From DASZQY01 sp036511595 (GTDB taxonomy: Bacteria; Pseudomonadota; Alphaproteobacteria; Rhizobiales; Kaistiaceae), in the NCBI GenBank assembly GCA_036511595.1, contig DATCBY010000072.1, forward strand, positions 11,996 to 75,995: a stretch of 64,000 nt of DNA. Direction: 5' to 3'. Below the pieces are notes generated by a model that was not told where the DNA came from, ran no database searches, and was given only the letters and a program-made list of their open reading frames with translations. The position numbers were made by a program, and so were the translations under genes. Below, piece by piece: positions 43,434-51,643 of this stretch (its first letter is position 1; each line of letters opens with the position of its first letter).

Positions 43434-44881
43434 GCCGCCTCCTCGGCTAACGCCGCGTGGATCGCATCGCGATCGGAAAACGCGATGGTCCGCTCACCGA
43501 CGATCTGACCTGTCTCATGGCCCTTGCCGGCGACACAAAGAACATCGCCCGCCTCGAGCATCGCGACGGCGCGGCGAATGGCCTCGCCACGATCGCCGAT
43601 TTCTATGGCATCCGGGGCCGCGGCGGCGATCGCCTTGCGAATGGCCCCGGCGTTCTCGAAGCGCGGATTGTCGTCGGTCACGAAGACAACGTCGGCGTTG
43701 GCCGCGGCTGCGCGCCCCATGAGCGGGCGCTTGCCGGCGTCGCGATTGCCGCCGGCACCGAAGACCACGACGAGGCGGCCGGCCGTCATTGGACGCAACG
43801 CCCTCAGCACCGTCACGAGAGCGTCGGGCTTATGAGCGTAGTCAATAAAGACCATGGCGCCATCAGCCTTGCGGCCGACGAGTTCCAGCCGGCCGGGAGC
43901 ACCGTTGAGCTGCTCCACCGCGTCAAAGACGGCGTCAGCAGCGATGCCGGTGGCAATCGCGAGCCCGGCGGCGACCAAGGCATTCGACGCCTGGAAAGCG
44001 CCCGCAAGCGGCAGGAGGATGCCGCGCTCCCTGCCGAACGCCCGGAGCACCAGCCGCTGACGGAATTCATCGGGGATGAGATCGAGGAGTCTAATCTCTT
44101 CTCCGGCCCTGCCAACGCGAATAAAGGCCAAATCGCGCTCGGCCGCCTCCTCCTCAACGGCGCCGGCGCGCGCGCCATCCATATCGATGACCGCGGTTCC
44201 GGTGGCCGGCAGCACGACCGTAAAGAGCCGCATCTTGGCCGCCAGATAGTCTTCCACGGTCGGGTGATAGTCCATGTGATCGCGTCCGAGATTTGTGAAC
44301 GCCGCTGCCTCGATGCGAAGGCCATCGGTGCGCCGCTGGTCCAGCCCCTGGCTGGAGGCTTCAACTACCGCATGGGTGATTCCGGCAGCCGCAAGGCTAT
44401 TGAGTTCCTTGTGCAGCGCCACCGGATCGGGCGTAGTCATCGTGCCATAGGCCGTACCGCGCGAGGTGACCGAGCCCAACGTGCCTATACTCGCCGCCGC
44501 GTGGCCGGTGAGCGCAAAAATCTGACGGGTGAAATCGGCAACCGACGTCTTGCCGCTGGTGCCGGTTACGGCAACCAGATGGGGCGGCTGCCGGGGATGA
44601 AACTTCGCCGCCATCAGAGCGAGCGCCCGGCGCGGGTCTGCGGCGCGCAACACCGGAACTATGTCAGGAACGTCGGCATCGCGTCCGGCCACGATCGCCG
44701 AAGCACCGCGCCGGATTGCTTCGCCGGCAAAGCGAGCGCCGTCGGTGGTTGTGCCCGGCAGCGCCGCAAACAGGAAACCCGGCGCAACGGCGCGACTGTC
44801 CGCCGACATCCCGGTGATGTCTATTGCGCCAGCACCCGCGGGCAAACCCACGTCGGCCGGAACCAGATCCCCCAATTGCAT
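43430..44881 (-). CDS. murE: UDP-MurNAc-L-Ala-D-Glu--meso-diaminopimelate ligase
   Basis: 483 residues. The N-terminal domain has GMSADSRAVAPGFLFAALPG; the ATP loop is VTGTSGKTSVADFTRQ. The acceptor-amino-acid motif VTDDNPRFENA contains DNPR, which marks enzymes adding meso-diaminopimelate rather than lysine. So this organism has Gram-negative-type A1-gamma peptidoglycan. It lies 59 bases downstream of ftsI, the largest gap in this half of the cluster. Confidence 0.97.
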   Translation of the reverse strand: MQLGDLVPADVGLPAGAGAIDITGMSADSRAVAPGFLFAALPGTTTDGARFAGEAIRRGASAIVAGRDADVPDIVPVLRAADPRRALALMAAKFHPRQPPHLVAVTGTSGKTSVADFTRQIFALTGHAAASIGTLGSVTSRGTAYGTMTTPDPVALHKELNSLAAAGITHAVVEASSQGLDQRRTDGLRIEAAAFTNLGRDHMDYHPTVEDYLAAKMRLFTVVLPATGTAVIDMDGARAGAVEEEAAERDLAFIRVGRAGEEIRLLDLIPDEFRQRLVLRAFGRERGILLPLAGAFQASNALVAAGLAIATGIAADAVFDAVEQLNGAPGRLELVGRKADGAMVFIDYAHKPDALVTVLRALRPMTAGRLVVVFGAGGNRDAGKRPLMGRAAAANADVVFVTDDNPRFENAGAIRKAIAAAAPDAIEIGDRGEAIRRAVAMLEAGDVLCVAGKGHETGQIVGERTIAFSDRDAIHAALAEEAA

Positions 44882-44940
44882 TGCTGTCGCCGAAGCCCGG
44901 TTGTGCGTTTTAGTAAGCTTCGCCCTGCCGGCTCGATCTC

Positions 44941-46644
44941 CTAGTTCGAGACCATCTGGGCGCTCAAAGTTGCGTCGTCGCGCGGCTCGACCCCGAGCAG
45001 CGCCGCCGAGCGGCGGATGATGGCCCCGACAGTCGGCGCGGCATTCGACCCGGCAGTACTTCCCCCACCCTGTTTCTCAGCCTGCGGATCGTCAAGCACG
45101 ACTAGAACCACGTACTGCGGATTGTCGATCGGGAAGGCGGCGAGGAATGAATTGAGCCGCTTATTGGCGGAATAACGACCATTCTCGACTTTTTGGGCAG
45201 TGCCGGTCTTCCCGCCGACCATATAGCCGGGAACATCCGCCGCCCGACCCGAACCTTTTTCGACGTTGAGACGGAAAAGATAACGCAGTTGGTCGCTTGT
45301 CGACGGCTTTACTACCTGGACTGCCAGAGCCTTGGCCGCCGCCTCCGTCCGCGGCTCGAAGGTCGGCGGAATCAGGTGACCACCGTTGACCAGAGCCACA
45401 TCGGCGACCGCCGTCTGCATTGGAGTGACCGCAATCCCCTGGCCGAAAGCGACCTGCATCGCCGTCAGGTCGGTCCACTTAGGCGGCAAGATCGGGCTGG
45501 CGACCTCGGGCAAGTCGGTCTGCAAGCGCGTGAGCAGGCCAAAGCGGCGCAAATAGTCCTGCTGCACGTCCTTGCCGGCCTTCATTGCCATGTGCGCGGC
45601 GCCGATGTTGGACGAGAAGATGAATACCTCCGGCACCGTGAGTGGACGACCTTTCGGATGAAAGTCGTGAATAGTGAACTTGCCAACGTGAATGGGCCCG
45701 CTGGCGTCGATCACGTCGTTCATTTTCACCGCGCCCGAATCCAGTGCGAGGGCGAATGTGAAGCTCTTGAACACCGAACCAAGCTCGTAGGCGCCCGCGG
45801 TCATACGGTTCAGACGATCCGGCTGCTGTGCATCGACCGGATTGTTGGGGTCGTAGTCGGGAAGCGAGGCCATCGCCACCACTTCACCGGTACGCGCGTT
45901 GAGCACTACCCCGGTTGCCGCCAACGCGTGGTAGCGTTGCATCGCGTCGGCAAGTTCGTCGCGCACGATGTGCTGGACCCGCAGATCAATCGAAAGAGTG
46001 ACCGGCTGCACGTCCTCCGTACTGGCGAAGCCGGCGGCGTGAAGATCGGCGAGCCCGTGATCGTCAACGTACTTCTCGAAGCCGGCGATGCCTTGATTGT
46101 CCACGTTGACGAGGCCGACGAGATGGGCGGCCGTCGGGCCGCCCGGATAGAAGCGACGGCTTTCCGACATGAAGCCGATGCCCGGAATGCCAAGCGCGTG
46201 AATCTGCTGCTGCTGTATCGGCGTGATCTCGCGCTTTACCCAAGCGAAGCCGGCGTCGCCGGCGAGCTTTTTGCGAAGGGCCGCAGCATCCAGGTCGGGC
46301 AGCACGCTGGTGATAAGCTCTGTCGCCTCGTCCGGATCGAGAATGTTGCGCGGCTCGGCAAAGAGCGACGCCATCTTGATGTCGGTGGCAAGGATTTGGC
46401 CGTTGCGATCCACCAGGTCGGGACGTGCTGAAGCGACGATGGCATTCGGATCGCTGACGCCGCCGCCCAAAGTCGTTGGGGCGAGGCCGAACATGACCAG
46501 TCGGAAGATAACTACCAGGAATGCAAGGAGAAAGGCGAGCGCCGCCACCCGAACGCGGCCGCGCATGTCGTCGCGCGGGACCGCCACGGGCGGCGAGGTG
46601 GGGCTGGCCGTCGGGCGAAAGGGCGGAAGCACGAAATCCGTCAT
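44941..46644 (-). CDS. ftsI: Peptidoglycan D,D-transpeptidase FtsI (PBP3)
   Basis: 567 residues. One N-terminal membrane helix (VRVAALAFLLAFLVVIFRLVMF, about residues 30-52) precedes the dimerisation/pedestal domain (RPDLVDRNGQILATDI, RRFYPGGPTAAHLVG). The transpeptidase domain has the catalytic SxxK as GSVFKSFTF, SxN as FSSNIGAAH, and KTG as GGKTGTAQK. It cross-links septal peptidoglycan with FtsW. Its ATG overlaps the ftsL stop as ATGA. The extreme C-terminus carries an unusual extension beyond the catalytic domain (PRDDATLSAQMVSN). Confidence 0.97.
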   Translation of the reverse strand: MTDFVLPPFRPTASPTSPPVAVPRDDMRGRVRVAALAFLLAFLVVIFRLVMFGLAPTTLGGGVSDPNAIVASARPDLVDRNGQILATDIKMASLFAEPRNILDPDEATELITSVLPDLDAAALRKKLAGDAGFAWVKREITPIQQQQIHALGIPGIGFMSESRRFYPGGPTAAHLVGLVNVDNQGIAGFEKYVDDHGLADLHAAGFASTEDVQPVTLSIDLRVQHIVRDELADAMQRYHALAATGVVLNARTGEVVAMASLPDYDPNNPVDAQQPDRLNRMTAGAYELGSVFKSFTFALALDSGAVKMNDVIDASGPIHVGKFTIHDFHPKGRPLTVPEVFIFSSNIGAAHMAMKAGKDVQQDYLRRFGLLTRLQTDLPEVASPILPPKWTDLTAMQVAFGQGIAVTPMQTAVADVALVNGGHLIPPTFEPRTEAAAKALAVQVVKPSTSDQLRYLFRLNVEKGSGRAADVPGYMVGGKTGTAQKVENGRYSANKRLNSFLAAFPIDNPQYVVLVVLDDPQAEKQGGGSTAGSNAAPTVGAIIRRSAALLGVEPRDDATLSAQMVSN

Positions 46645-46985
46645 CGCGCCGCCGCCCGCTCCGGCGCCTTGGCGGCGCCGCCGAGAGCATCAGGTACGGG
46701 ACGCAACGGAATTTGGTCAATAGTGGCAATCTGTGTCGGTGAGAAGGGCTGAAGTTGGAAGTGGTCGGCGTACTTCTGCACAACGGCTTGCAAACGGCTT
46801 GGCTGTGTCAGCAGGCTCCACTCCGCCCTGAGCAGCGCCGAGGCATCCTTGTCCTTGGCAATGTCGGCTTCCAGACGGGCGTTACGGTCAGCGGCAAGTT
46901 CGGCCTTGTGCTTCATGTCGTAGGTGACGGCGACGCCGATGATCATCGCGGTCAGCAGCACGAAGTTGAGGATGCGGCGTAACAT
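46641..46985 (-). CDS. ftsL: Cell division protein FtsL
   Basis: 114 residues from ATG 46985. The frame is open upstream only through antisense of rsmH. A single N-terminal membrane helix (ILNFVLLTAMIIGVAVTYDM) is followed by a coiled-coil-prone segment (ARLEADIAKDKDASALLRAEWSLL) and LTQPSRLQAVVQKY, the conserved FtsL end of the coil. FtsL forms the FtsQLB divisome scaffold in the periplasm. It starts four bases after the rsmH stop and overlaps ftsI. Confidence 0.93.
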   Translation of the reverse strand: MLRRILNFVLLTAMIIGVAVTYDMKHKAELAADRNARLEADIAKDKDASALLRAEWSLLTQPSRLQAVVQKYADHFQLQPFSPTQIATIDQIPLRPVPDALGGAAKAPERAAAR

Positions 46986-46989
46986 GGAG

Positions 46990-48009
46990 CTAGACACTCC
47001 CCGGCTGGAAATACGGCACCGAGGGCACGCCAATCGCCGCAGCATCCAATTGCCGCCACGGCGCCATCGTGCGGCGTGCCGCGCGCAGCCGCGCCGATCG
47101 CGCCCGTGGATTATGCCGGACTTCGTTCTCGTCGGGCTCGACGGCGCCGCGCGTGAGTGGTTCGAACGTCGGCGGTGCAACCGCGGCTTCCGGTGCGTGA
47201 CGCGAGCCGGTCGGCCGGACGGCTGAACGGTCTGCAAGGAAGCGTTTCACGATGCGATCTTCCAGCGAATGGAAGGAAACCACCACCAGCCGACCCCCCT
47301 CTCGCAGTATCCGTTCGGAGGCGGCGAGCGCTTCGGCCAATTCATCCAGTTCGCGGTTGATGAAAATTCGGAGCGCCTGAAAGGTGCGCGTAGCCGGATG
47401 GATCTTGTCAGCTCCGCCACGGCCAATGGCCTTGGCGACGATTTCCGCAAGCTCGGTGGTAGTGGCGATCGGCCCGCCGCTCCGGGCCCGGTCGATGGCA
47501 GCGGCAACCAGCCGCGCTTTCTTCTCTTCTCCCAGCACCGCGATGATGCGGGCAAGATCGCTGCGCTCCATCCCATTGACCACATCCGCGGCAGTCGGTC
47601 CGTCATTGCCCATACGCATGTCGAGCGGCCCTTCCGCGCGGAATGAAAAGCCGCGTTCGGCGTTGTCGAGCTGCATGGAAGAAACGCCGACATCGAGTAC
47701 AACGCCGTCGACGCGCTCATGGCCGTGAGCGCGCACAATCTCGTCGAGATCGGAGAAGCGGCCCTCGACCAGAGTCAATCGCTCGTGCGATTGTGCGGCG
47801 GCGATGGCGCCAGGATCGCGATCGATGGCAATGACCGACGCGCCCGTTTTCAGGATCGCAGAAGTGTACCCGCCGGCGCCAAACGTGCCGTCAACGAAAA
47901 TGCCACCGGCGACAGGCGCGAGGAAACCCAAAGCCTCCTCGATGAGAACCGGAACATGGCGAGCCAGTCCGCCAGCGACACCGCCGCCCGGTGTGCCGCG
48001 ACCCTCCAT
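46990..48009 (-). CDS. rsmH: 16S rRNA (cytosine(1402)-N(4))-methyltransferase
   Basis: 339 residues from ATG 48009, overlapping the mraZ stop as TGATG. It is a SAM methyltransferase acting on C1402 of 16S rRNA. Visible are LARHVPVLIEEALGFL, the SAM site FVDGTFGAGGYTSAIL, IAIDRDPGAIA, VVLDVGVSSMQLDNAERGFSF, and late motifs ATRTFQALRIFINRELDEL and VVVSFHSLEDRIVKRF. The frame continues open upstream in antisense-like sequence over mraZ, but homology starts here. Confidence 0.96.
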   Translation of the reverse strand: MEGRGTPGGGVAGGLARHVPVLIEEALGFLAPVAGGIFVDGTFGAGGYTSAILKTGASVIAIDRDPGAIAAAQSHERLTLVEGRFSDLDEIVRAHGHERVDGVVLDVGVSSMQLDNAERGFSFRAEGPLDMRMGNDGPTAADVVNGMERSDLARIIAVLGEEKKARLVAAAIDRARSGGPIATTTELAEIVAKAIGRGGADKIHPATRTFQALRIFINRELDELAEALAASERILREGGRLVVVSFHSLEDRIVKRFLADRSAVRPTGSRHAPEAAVAPPTFEPLTRGAVEPDENEVRHNPRARSARLRAARRTMAPWRQLDAAAIGVPSVPYFQPGSV

Positions 48010-48491
48010 CAGTTTTCCGTCCTCGAAATCACGCCTGTCGCCCGATGGCTTGGGACGAGCCGTTTTCTGATATCCCGCAACCGGTTCTTGGCCTCTTCCC
48101 GGTATGCGGTGAAACGGTCCGGCTCCCAAAGCTGAAACTTGTAACCTTGTCCGACGAATGTGATCCGGTCGCCAATTCCCGTGTGAACCTTGATGGCGTC
48201 CGAGAGAATGACGCGGCCGTCCTGGTCGATCTTCAAAATCTCGCTCTCGCCAATGAGCGTCGTCGAAAGATATTCGTGGTCCTCCGAGAACGGTTCGAAG
48301 TTCTGCAGGCTCACGCCGATCGTGCGACGGAAGCGGTTGCCACCGGCATCGACCGCGTTCCGATCGAGCGTGGGGCAGCAATAGAGGCCGTCGAAGCCGT
48401 CCACCGCCAACACCGCCCGAAACGATGCAGGGATCGACACCCGTCCCTTCGCATCCAGCCGGTTCGTGAATGTGGAAACGAAGTCTTCCAT
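48009..48491 (-). CDS. mraZ: Transcriptional regulator MraZ
   Basis: 160 residues with two AbrB-like SpoVT repeats: FTNRLDAKGRVSIPASFRAVL (N-terminal) and ESEILKIDQDGRVILSDAIKVHTG (C-terminal). MraZ forms ring-shaped oligomers and, in other bacteria, represses its own dcw operon by binding GGG-containing repeats. The start is ATG 48491 after GAGGATA. It heads the dcw cluster; candidate binding repeats and promoter lie about 155-195 bases upstream. Confidence 0.95.
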   Translation of the reverse strand: MEDFVSTFTNRLDAKGRVSIPASFRAVLAVDGFDGLYCCPTLDRNAVDAGGNRFRRTIGVSLQNFEPFSEDHEYLSTTLIGESEILKIDQDGRVILSDAIKVHTGIGDRITFVGQGYKFQLWEPDRFTAYREEAKNRLRDIRKRLVPSHRATGVISRTEN

Positions 48492-48551
48492 TATCCTCGC
48501 CCGTGACGCCGCGCGGCCCGATCGGGCCAGTGCTCACCGCATCCCGAGAAA

Positions 48552-48571
48552 GCCCACGTTGGAGCGTGGGC
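48552..48571 (-). other. Stable hairpin in the mraZ leader
   Basis: GCCCACG (48552-48558) and CGTGGGC (48565-48571) form a perfect 7-bp stem with a six-base loop. On the minus strand it is followed by TTTCTC. It lies 60 bases before the mraZ ATG and downstream of the candidate promoter, so it would be in the transcript. It could act as an attenuator or stabilise the leader. Confidence 0.45.
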
Positions 48572-48645
48572 CGGAACCGGCGACCGCGGCGCATTTCGGC
48601 GCTGGAGCGGCCGCCGGAGGAACGGCAAGGTTGCCGATCCGCCTC

Positions 48646-48686
48646 CGGGATTTCATGGGATATCATGGGATTTTCCGGGCCGTCAA
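48646..48686 (-). promoter_or_regulatory. Candidate mraZ promoter with overlapping MraZ-type repeats
   Basis: On the plus strand four (C/T)GGG(A/C) pentamers occur with exact 10-bp phasing: CGGGA 48646, TGGGA 48656, TGGGA 48666 and CGGGC 48676. That is the pentamer plus 5-base spacer arrangement described for MraZ boxes. On the minus strand TTGACG (48686-48681) and TATCCC (48662-48657), 18 bases apart, form a plausible promoter that the repeats overlap. The pentamers read toward the plus strand, against mraZ. Confidence 0.5.
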
Positions 48687-48919
48687 TGGAAACCCGTCCC
48701 CTGCGAAGGGAAAACCGCGCCGGTACGCAGGAACCAAACCCGGCGCGTAGGGACGATAAGAGACGGTTAGGTTTAAGATTCCGTGCGGAGCAGCAGCGCG
48801 GGCGCGTCCCAAAATGAACGACACCGCCATTGGTGGTTCGCCCACGCGACCATCACTAAATCCGGCAAGTCCGTTCGGCGAAGATGCCCAACGAGACTGG
48901 TAGTACGCCTCAGAAACGG

Positions 48920-48951
48920 CGGGGCCGCCGCCCTTGTCGGACGACGGCCCC
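48920..48951 (-). terminator. Probable rnpB terminator hairpin
   Basis: GGGGCCG (48921-48927) pairs with CGGCCCC (48945-48951), just past the 3' end of the RNase P RNA on the minus strand. Only a short TTT follows, so termination would be weak or Rho-aided. Confidence 0.5.
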
Positions 48952-48960
48952 TCATCGTAA

Positions 48961-49360
48961 TGCCAGTTGGCCTGTAAGCCGGGTTCTGTACGGCGGCGGT
49001 TGCCCGCCGCGTGACGGCCATTCTTCTTGGACGCCCGTCGCCGAACGCCTCGCGCTACCTACCCGGACGGCTGGCCCGGAAACAGGCCTGCGGGTTTGAG
49101 CCGCGCGCCGTCCCTATTCGGTATTGCTCCCGGTGGGGTTTGCCGTGCCGGATCTGTCACCAGACCCGCGGTGGGCTCTTACCCCGCCGTTTCACCCTTA
49201 CCCGTTCGGCTTGCGCCGATCGGGCGGTCTGCTTTCTGTGGCACTTTCCCTGGGGTCGCCCCCGCCGGACGTTATCCGGCACCGCGTTTCCATGGAGCCC
49301 GGACTTTCCTCTCCCGCGGCCTTTCGGCATTTGCTGGAGCGGCCGTCCGGCCAGCTGACG
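48961..49360 (-). ncRNA. rnpB: RNase P RNA, bacterial class A
   Basis: The minus strand carries the invariant 5' core GAGGAAAGTCCGGGCTCC (about 49312-49295) and the 3' core ending ACAGAACCCGGCTTACAG (about 48990-48973). The ends pair as helix P1: GTCAGCTGGCC at 49359-49349 with GGCCAACTGGC at 48972-48962, one mismatch. The length of about 400 nt is normal for the class A RNA. It processes pre-tRNA 5' ends with RnpA. Several open frames across it are artefacts. It lies upstream of mraZ on the same strand and may share read-through with it. Confidence 0.95.
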
Positions 49361-49366
49361 GGGCGT

Positions 49367-49402
49367 GAAATGGCAGGCCGCCGGCCTTCGGTCAAGGCCG
49401 GC
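49367..49402 (-). promoter_or_regulatory. Hairpin and possible rnpB promoter
   Basis: GCCGGCCTT (49380-49388) and AAGGCCGGC (49394-49402) form a perfect 9-bp stem with a five-base loop, between the lytic transglycosylase stop and rnpB. The minus strand of the loop and stem contains TTGACC (49395-49390). Seventeen bases on comes CATTTC (49372-49367), which would place transcription start near 49360, exactly where P1 begins. The -10 is weak. Confidence 0.4.
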
Positions 49403-49423
49403 GAACTCCCGTGAGGGTAAACC

Positions 49424-50002
49424 CTAGTTCAGCGATGCAAGCACATCATCGGCAAAGGCATTCCTGCCGCCGCGATTGATAATCACAGCCACGTCAACCG
49501 GTCGAACCGTGGCATTACCTCCACGGTTGCGCGCAAACCGCACCGACCCGGTCCCACGAAACTGGCTCTTGGCGATGACTTGCCGGCAATAGCTGCGAAC
49601 CAGATGCCGGATGAACAAGCCTCCGTTGTAACGCGAGAGCGTTCCGCACTCGTTGCCGCCGGCGAGCTGACGCGCCTGGCCGAGATATTTCATGCCCCAC
49701 GCAATGTTGGTGGCCGGGTCGTAAAGCCCTCGCCGGGAACCACGATAACCCATGCCGCGAGCCGTCTGCAGTTTGATCTGCATCAGACCGATTTCCCCGG
49801 CTCGGCCGGTTATCCGCGGATTGTAGTTGCTCTCGTGGCGGACCACGGCGCTCGCCAGTTCGACGGGTACACCGTTGGCACGTGCATGGGTCGCGATGAG
49901 AGCAGCAAATTGCTCGGGTGAACCGGCCATAACTTGTCCAGACGACATAATCAGGGGAGCAACAAGTATGAACGCAGACGCGACGCGAAAAACAGATCGC
50001 AT
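49424..50002 (-). CDS. Lytic transglycosylase (SLT domain)
   Basis: 192 residues from ATG 50002. A signal peptide (VFRVASAFILVAPLIMSSGQVMA) directs it to the periplasm. The SLT goose-lysozyme-like domain has the catalytic glutamate in SAVVRHESNYNPR, then GEIGLMQIKLQTARGMGY, DPATNIAWGMKYLGQA and LSRYNGG. It cleaves glycan strands to 1,6-anhydro ends. It is small for the family with no extra binding domain. It lies 120 bases downstream of the amidase gene and just upstream of rnpB. Confidence 0.92.
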   Translation of the reverse strand: MRSVFRVASAFILVAPLIMSSGQVMAGSPEQFAALIATHARANGVPVELASAVVRHESNYNPRITGRAGEIGLMQIKLQTARGMGYRGSRRGLYDPATNIAWGMKYLGQARQLAGGNECGTLSRYNGGLFIRHLVRSYCRQVIAKSQFRGTGSVRFARNRGGNATVRPVDVAVIINRGGRNAFADDVLASLN

Positions 50003-50121
50003 GAAGTAGGTCTCTCTCGTTGGTTGGGGAGGCCAGCCGCATGCCATTGGAGCAGCGCGGAAATAGGGCCGCAGAAATCACTTACTGTCTCTTAACCGTA
50101 AGAAAACGTTCAAAAAGCGTA

Positions 50122-50859
50122 TTATTTCCGCCGCAATTGGACCGCTAGGCGCTCCAGGGTCGCGACCGTCGAGGCATCAGCGACTCCGTCGATCAGAACC
50201 GGCCGGAAATGGCGCTGGAAGGCCCGAACGATGGTTACTAGGGCGGCGTCGAACTCGTCGCCCTCGGCAAGGTCGTACCCATAGGCTCGGAGCGCGTTTC
50301 GAAGCGCTTCGACCGGCCGTCCGCGTTCACCAAGCTGGAGGAAAGGACCCTTGGTGATCGGCTCCGGCGGAACCCAATTACCGACACCAGCCGAATGCAG
50401 GAGATCCCACGGAAACAATTCGCCCGGGTCATCCTTGCGGAAGGGCGCCACGTCCGAATGGGCAAGCACCCGCTCCGGCGGCACCGGATGACGGACGACA
50501 ATGTCGCGGCAAAGAGCGACCACCGCCGCAATCTGCGGTTCCGGAAACGCCCGGTACCCGTATTCGTGGCCGGGATTGGCGATCTCGATCCCGATGGAGC
50601 GGGAATTGATGTCGATCTCACCGGCCCAGAAGGACTTGCCGGCGTGCCACGCCCGATGTCCCTCATCGACCAACCGCAGAATCCCGCCATCCTCGAAAAC
50701 AAGATAATGGGATGAAACTTCCGACCGGGGATCGGACAGCCAGTTAAGGGCGGCCGCGGCCGATGGCAGGCCGGTGTAATGCAGGACGATCATGTCGACC
50801 GGCTTGCCGGGCGCGCGCTCCCCGAAATTCGGCGAGGGATGCTCCCCAATCCGGATCAC
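50122..50859 (-). CDS. N-acetylmuramoyl-L-alanine amidase (AmpD-like)
   Basis: 245 residues from GTG 50859, which overlaps the DnaJ-domain gene stop as GTGA. The Amidase_2 domain has the zinc ligands His in MIVLHYTG, His in RAWHAGKSFW region and RVLAHSDVAPFRKDDPGE (His and Asp). A C-terminal peptidoglycan-binding_1 domain (ALRNALRAYGYDLAEGDEFDAAL) spans about 175-235. No signal peptide is seen, consistent with cytosolic recycling of anhydromuropeptides by AmpD, although the binding domain would suit AmiD-like periplasmic use. Confidence 0.9.
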   Translation of the reverse strand: MIRIGEHPSPNFGERAPGKPVDMIVLHYTGLPSAAAALNWLSDPRSEVSSHYLVFEDGGILRLVDEGHRAWHAGKSFWAGEIDINSRSIGIEIANPGHEYGYRAFPEPQIAAVVALCRDIVVRHPVPPERVLAHSDVAPFRKDDPGELFPWDLLHSAGVGNWVPPEPITKGPFLQLGERGRPVEALRNALRAYGYDLAEGDEFDAALVTIVRAFQRHFRPVLIDGVADASTVATLERLAVQLRRK

Positions 50860-51584
50860 GGCTCGGCCGTTGCAGCCTCGGGCGCGCGGCGGTGAACCCG
50901 TTCGATCGCCTCCCACGCTCGATTGATAGCCGCCGCCCGGTCGGTGACAATGGCGAGAAAATCCTCCGGCATTCCGCGGGCAATGAAGCGGTCGGGATGA
51001 TTTTCCGCGGCGAGCTTGCGGTACTGCGCCCGAATCTCCGCGAGCGGCCAGGAGCGATCGACGCCCAAGATCAGGTAGGGATCGCCCTCGGGGCCGACAA
51101 CGTGGCGAACGGCAATCCGCTCGAATGCCGCTCCCCGAATTCCAAAGATGTCGGCAACCGCCTCAAGATAGGCGAGCTCGGCCTCGTGGACGGCGCCGTC
51201 TGCTTTGGCGATGATGAATAGTCCATCCAGCACATCGGCGAGAACTTCCGGACTATCCGCATAGAGGCTCGCCACTCGGGCGGCGTAGGCGTCGAAGCCG
51301 GCCACGTCGCGCCGGGCAAGATCGAAAAGCCCGGCCACATGTCTCTGCTCCGAATCCGGCACCGAGAAGATGCGCCGAAAGGCAACCACCTCCGAATGCG
51401 TGACGACCCCGTCGGCCTTCGCCATCTTCGCCGAAAGCGCGATAAGCGCGACCGAGAAGGCAACCTGGCGGCGGGCAACCGGGTCGGCGACACGACCAAA
51501 AAGGCTACCGCTCCATGCCAGAGCGCTCCAAAGCGCGCCGCCGCCCCGCCCAGCCACCTCGCCGATGCGCTTCCAGATGTTCAT
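50856..51584 (-). CDS. TerB-DnaJ domain co-chaperone (DjlA-like)
   Basis: 242 residues. The N-terminal amphipathic or membrane-proximal segment (GALWSALAWSGSLFGRVAD) is followed by a TerB-like helical domain (VALIALSAKMAKADGVVTHSEV; IIAKADGAVHEAELAYLEAV). A C-terminal J domain (YLILGVDRSWPLAEIRAQYRKL ... ENHPDRF) has the HPD tripeptide needed to stimulate DnaK ATPase. This arrangement resembles DjlA, but without a clear long membrane helix. It is translationally coupled to the amidase gene through GTGA. Confidence 0.88.
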   Translation of the reverse strand: MNIWKRIGEVAGRGGGALWSALAWSGSLFGRVADPVARRQVAFSVALIALSAKMAKADGVVTHSEVVAFRRIFSVPDSEQRHVAGLFDLARRDVAGFDAYAARVASLYADSPEVLADVLDGLFIIAKADGAVHEAELAYLEAVADIFGIRGAAFERIAVRHVVGPEGDPYLILGVDRSWPLAEIRAQYRKLAAENHPDRFIARGMPEDFLAIVTDRAAAINRAWEAIERVHRRAPEAATAEP

Positions 51585-51643
51585 GGCGCAAAGCCTATGC
51601 GAAACCCGGGAGCCGCGCGAGGCAGAGCAGCCATGTCCGCCGC

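Noticed and set aside
48646..48680. Repeats upstream of mraZ as a CRISPR or transposon trace
   Set aside because: They are four 5-base motifs with 5-base spacers, far too short for CRISPR, and fit MraZ boxes.
49011..49414. Several 96-115 codon frames on the plus strand
   Set aside because: They run across the RNase P RNA, whose conserved core and P1 pairing are clear.
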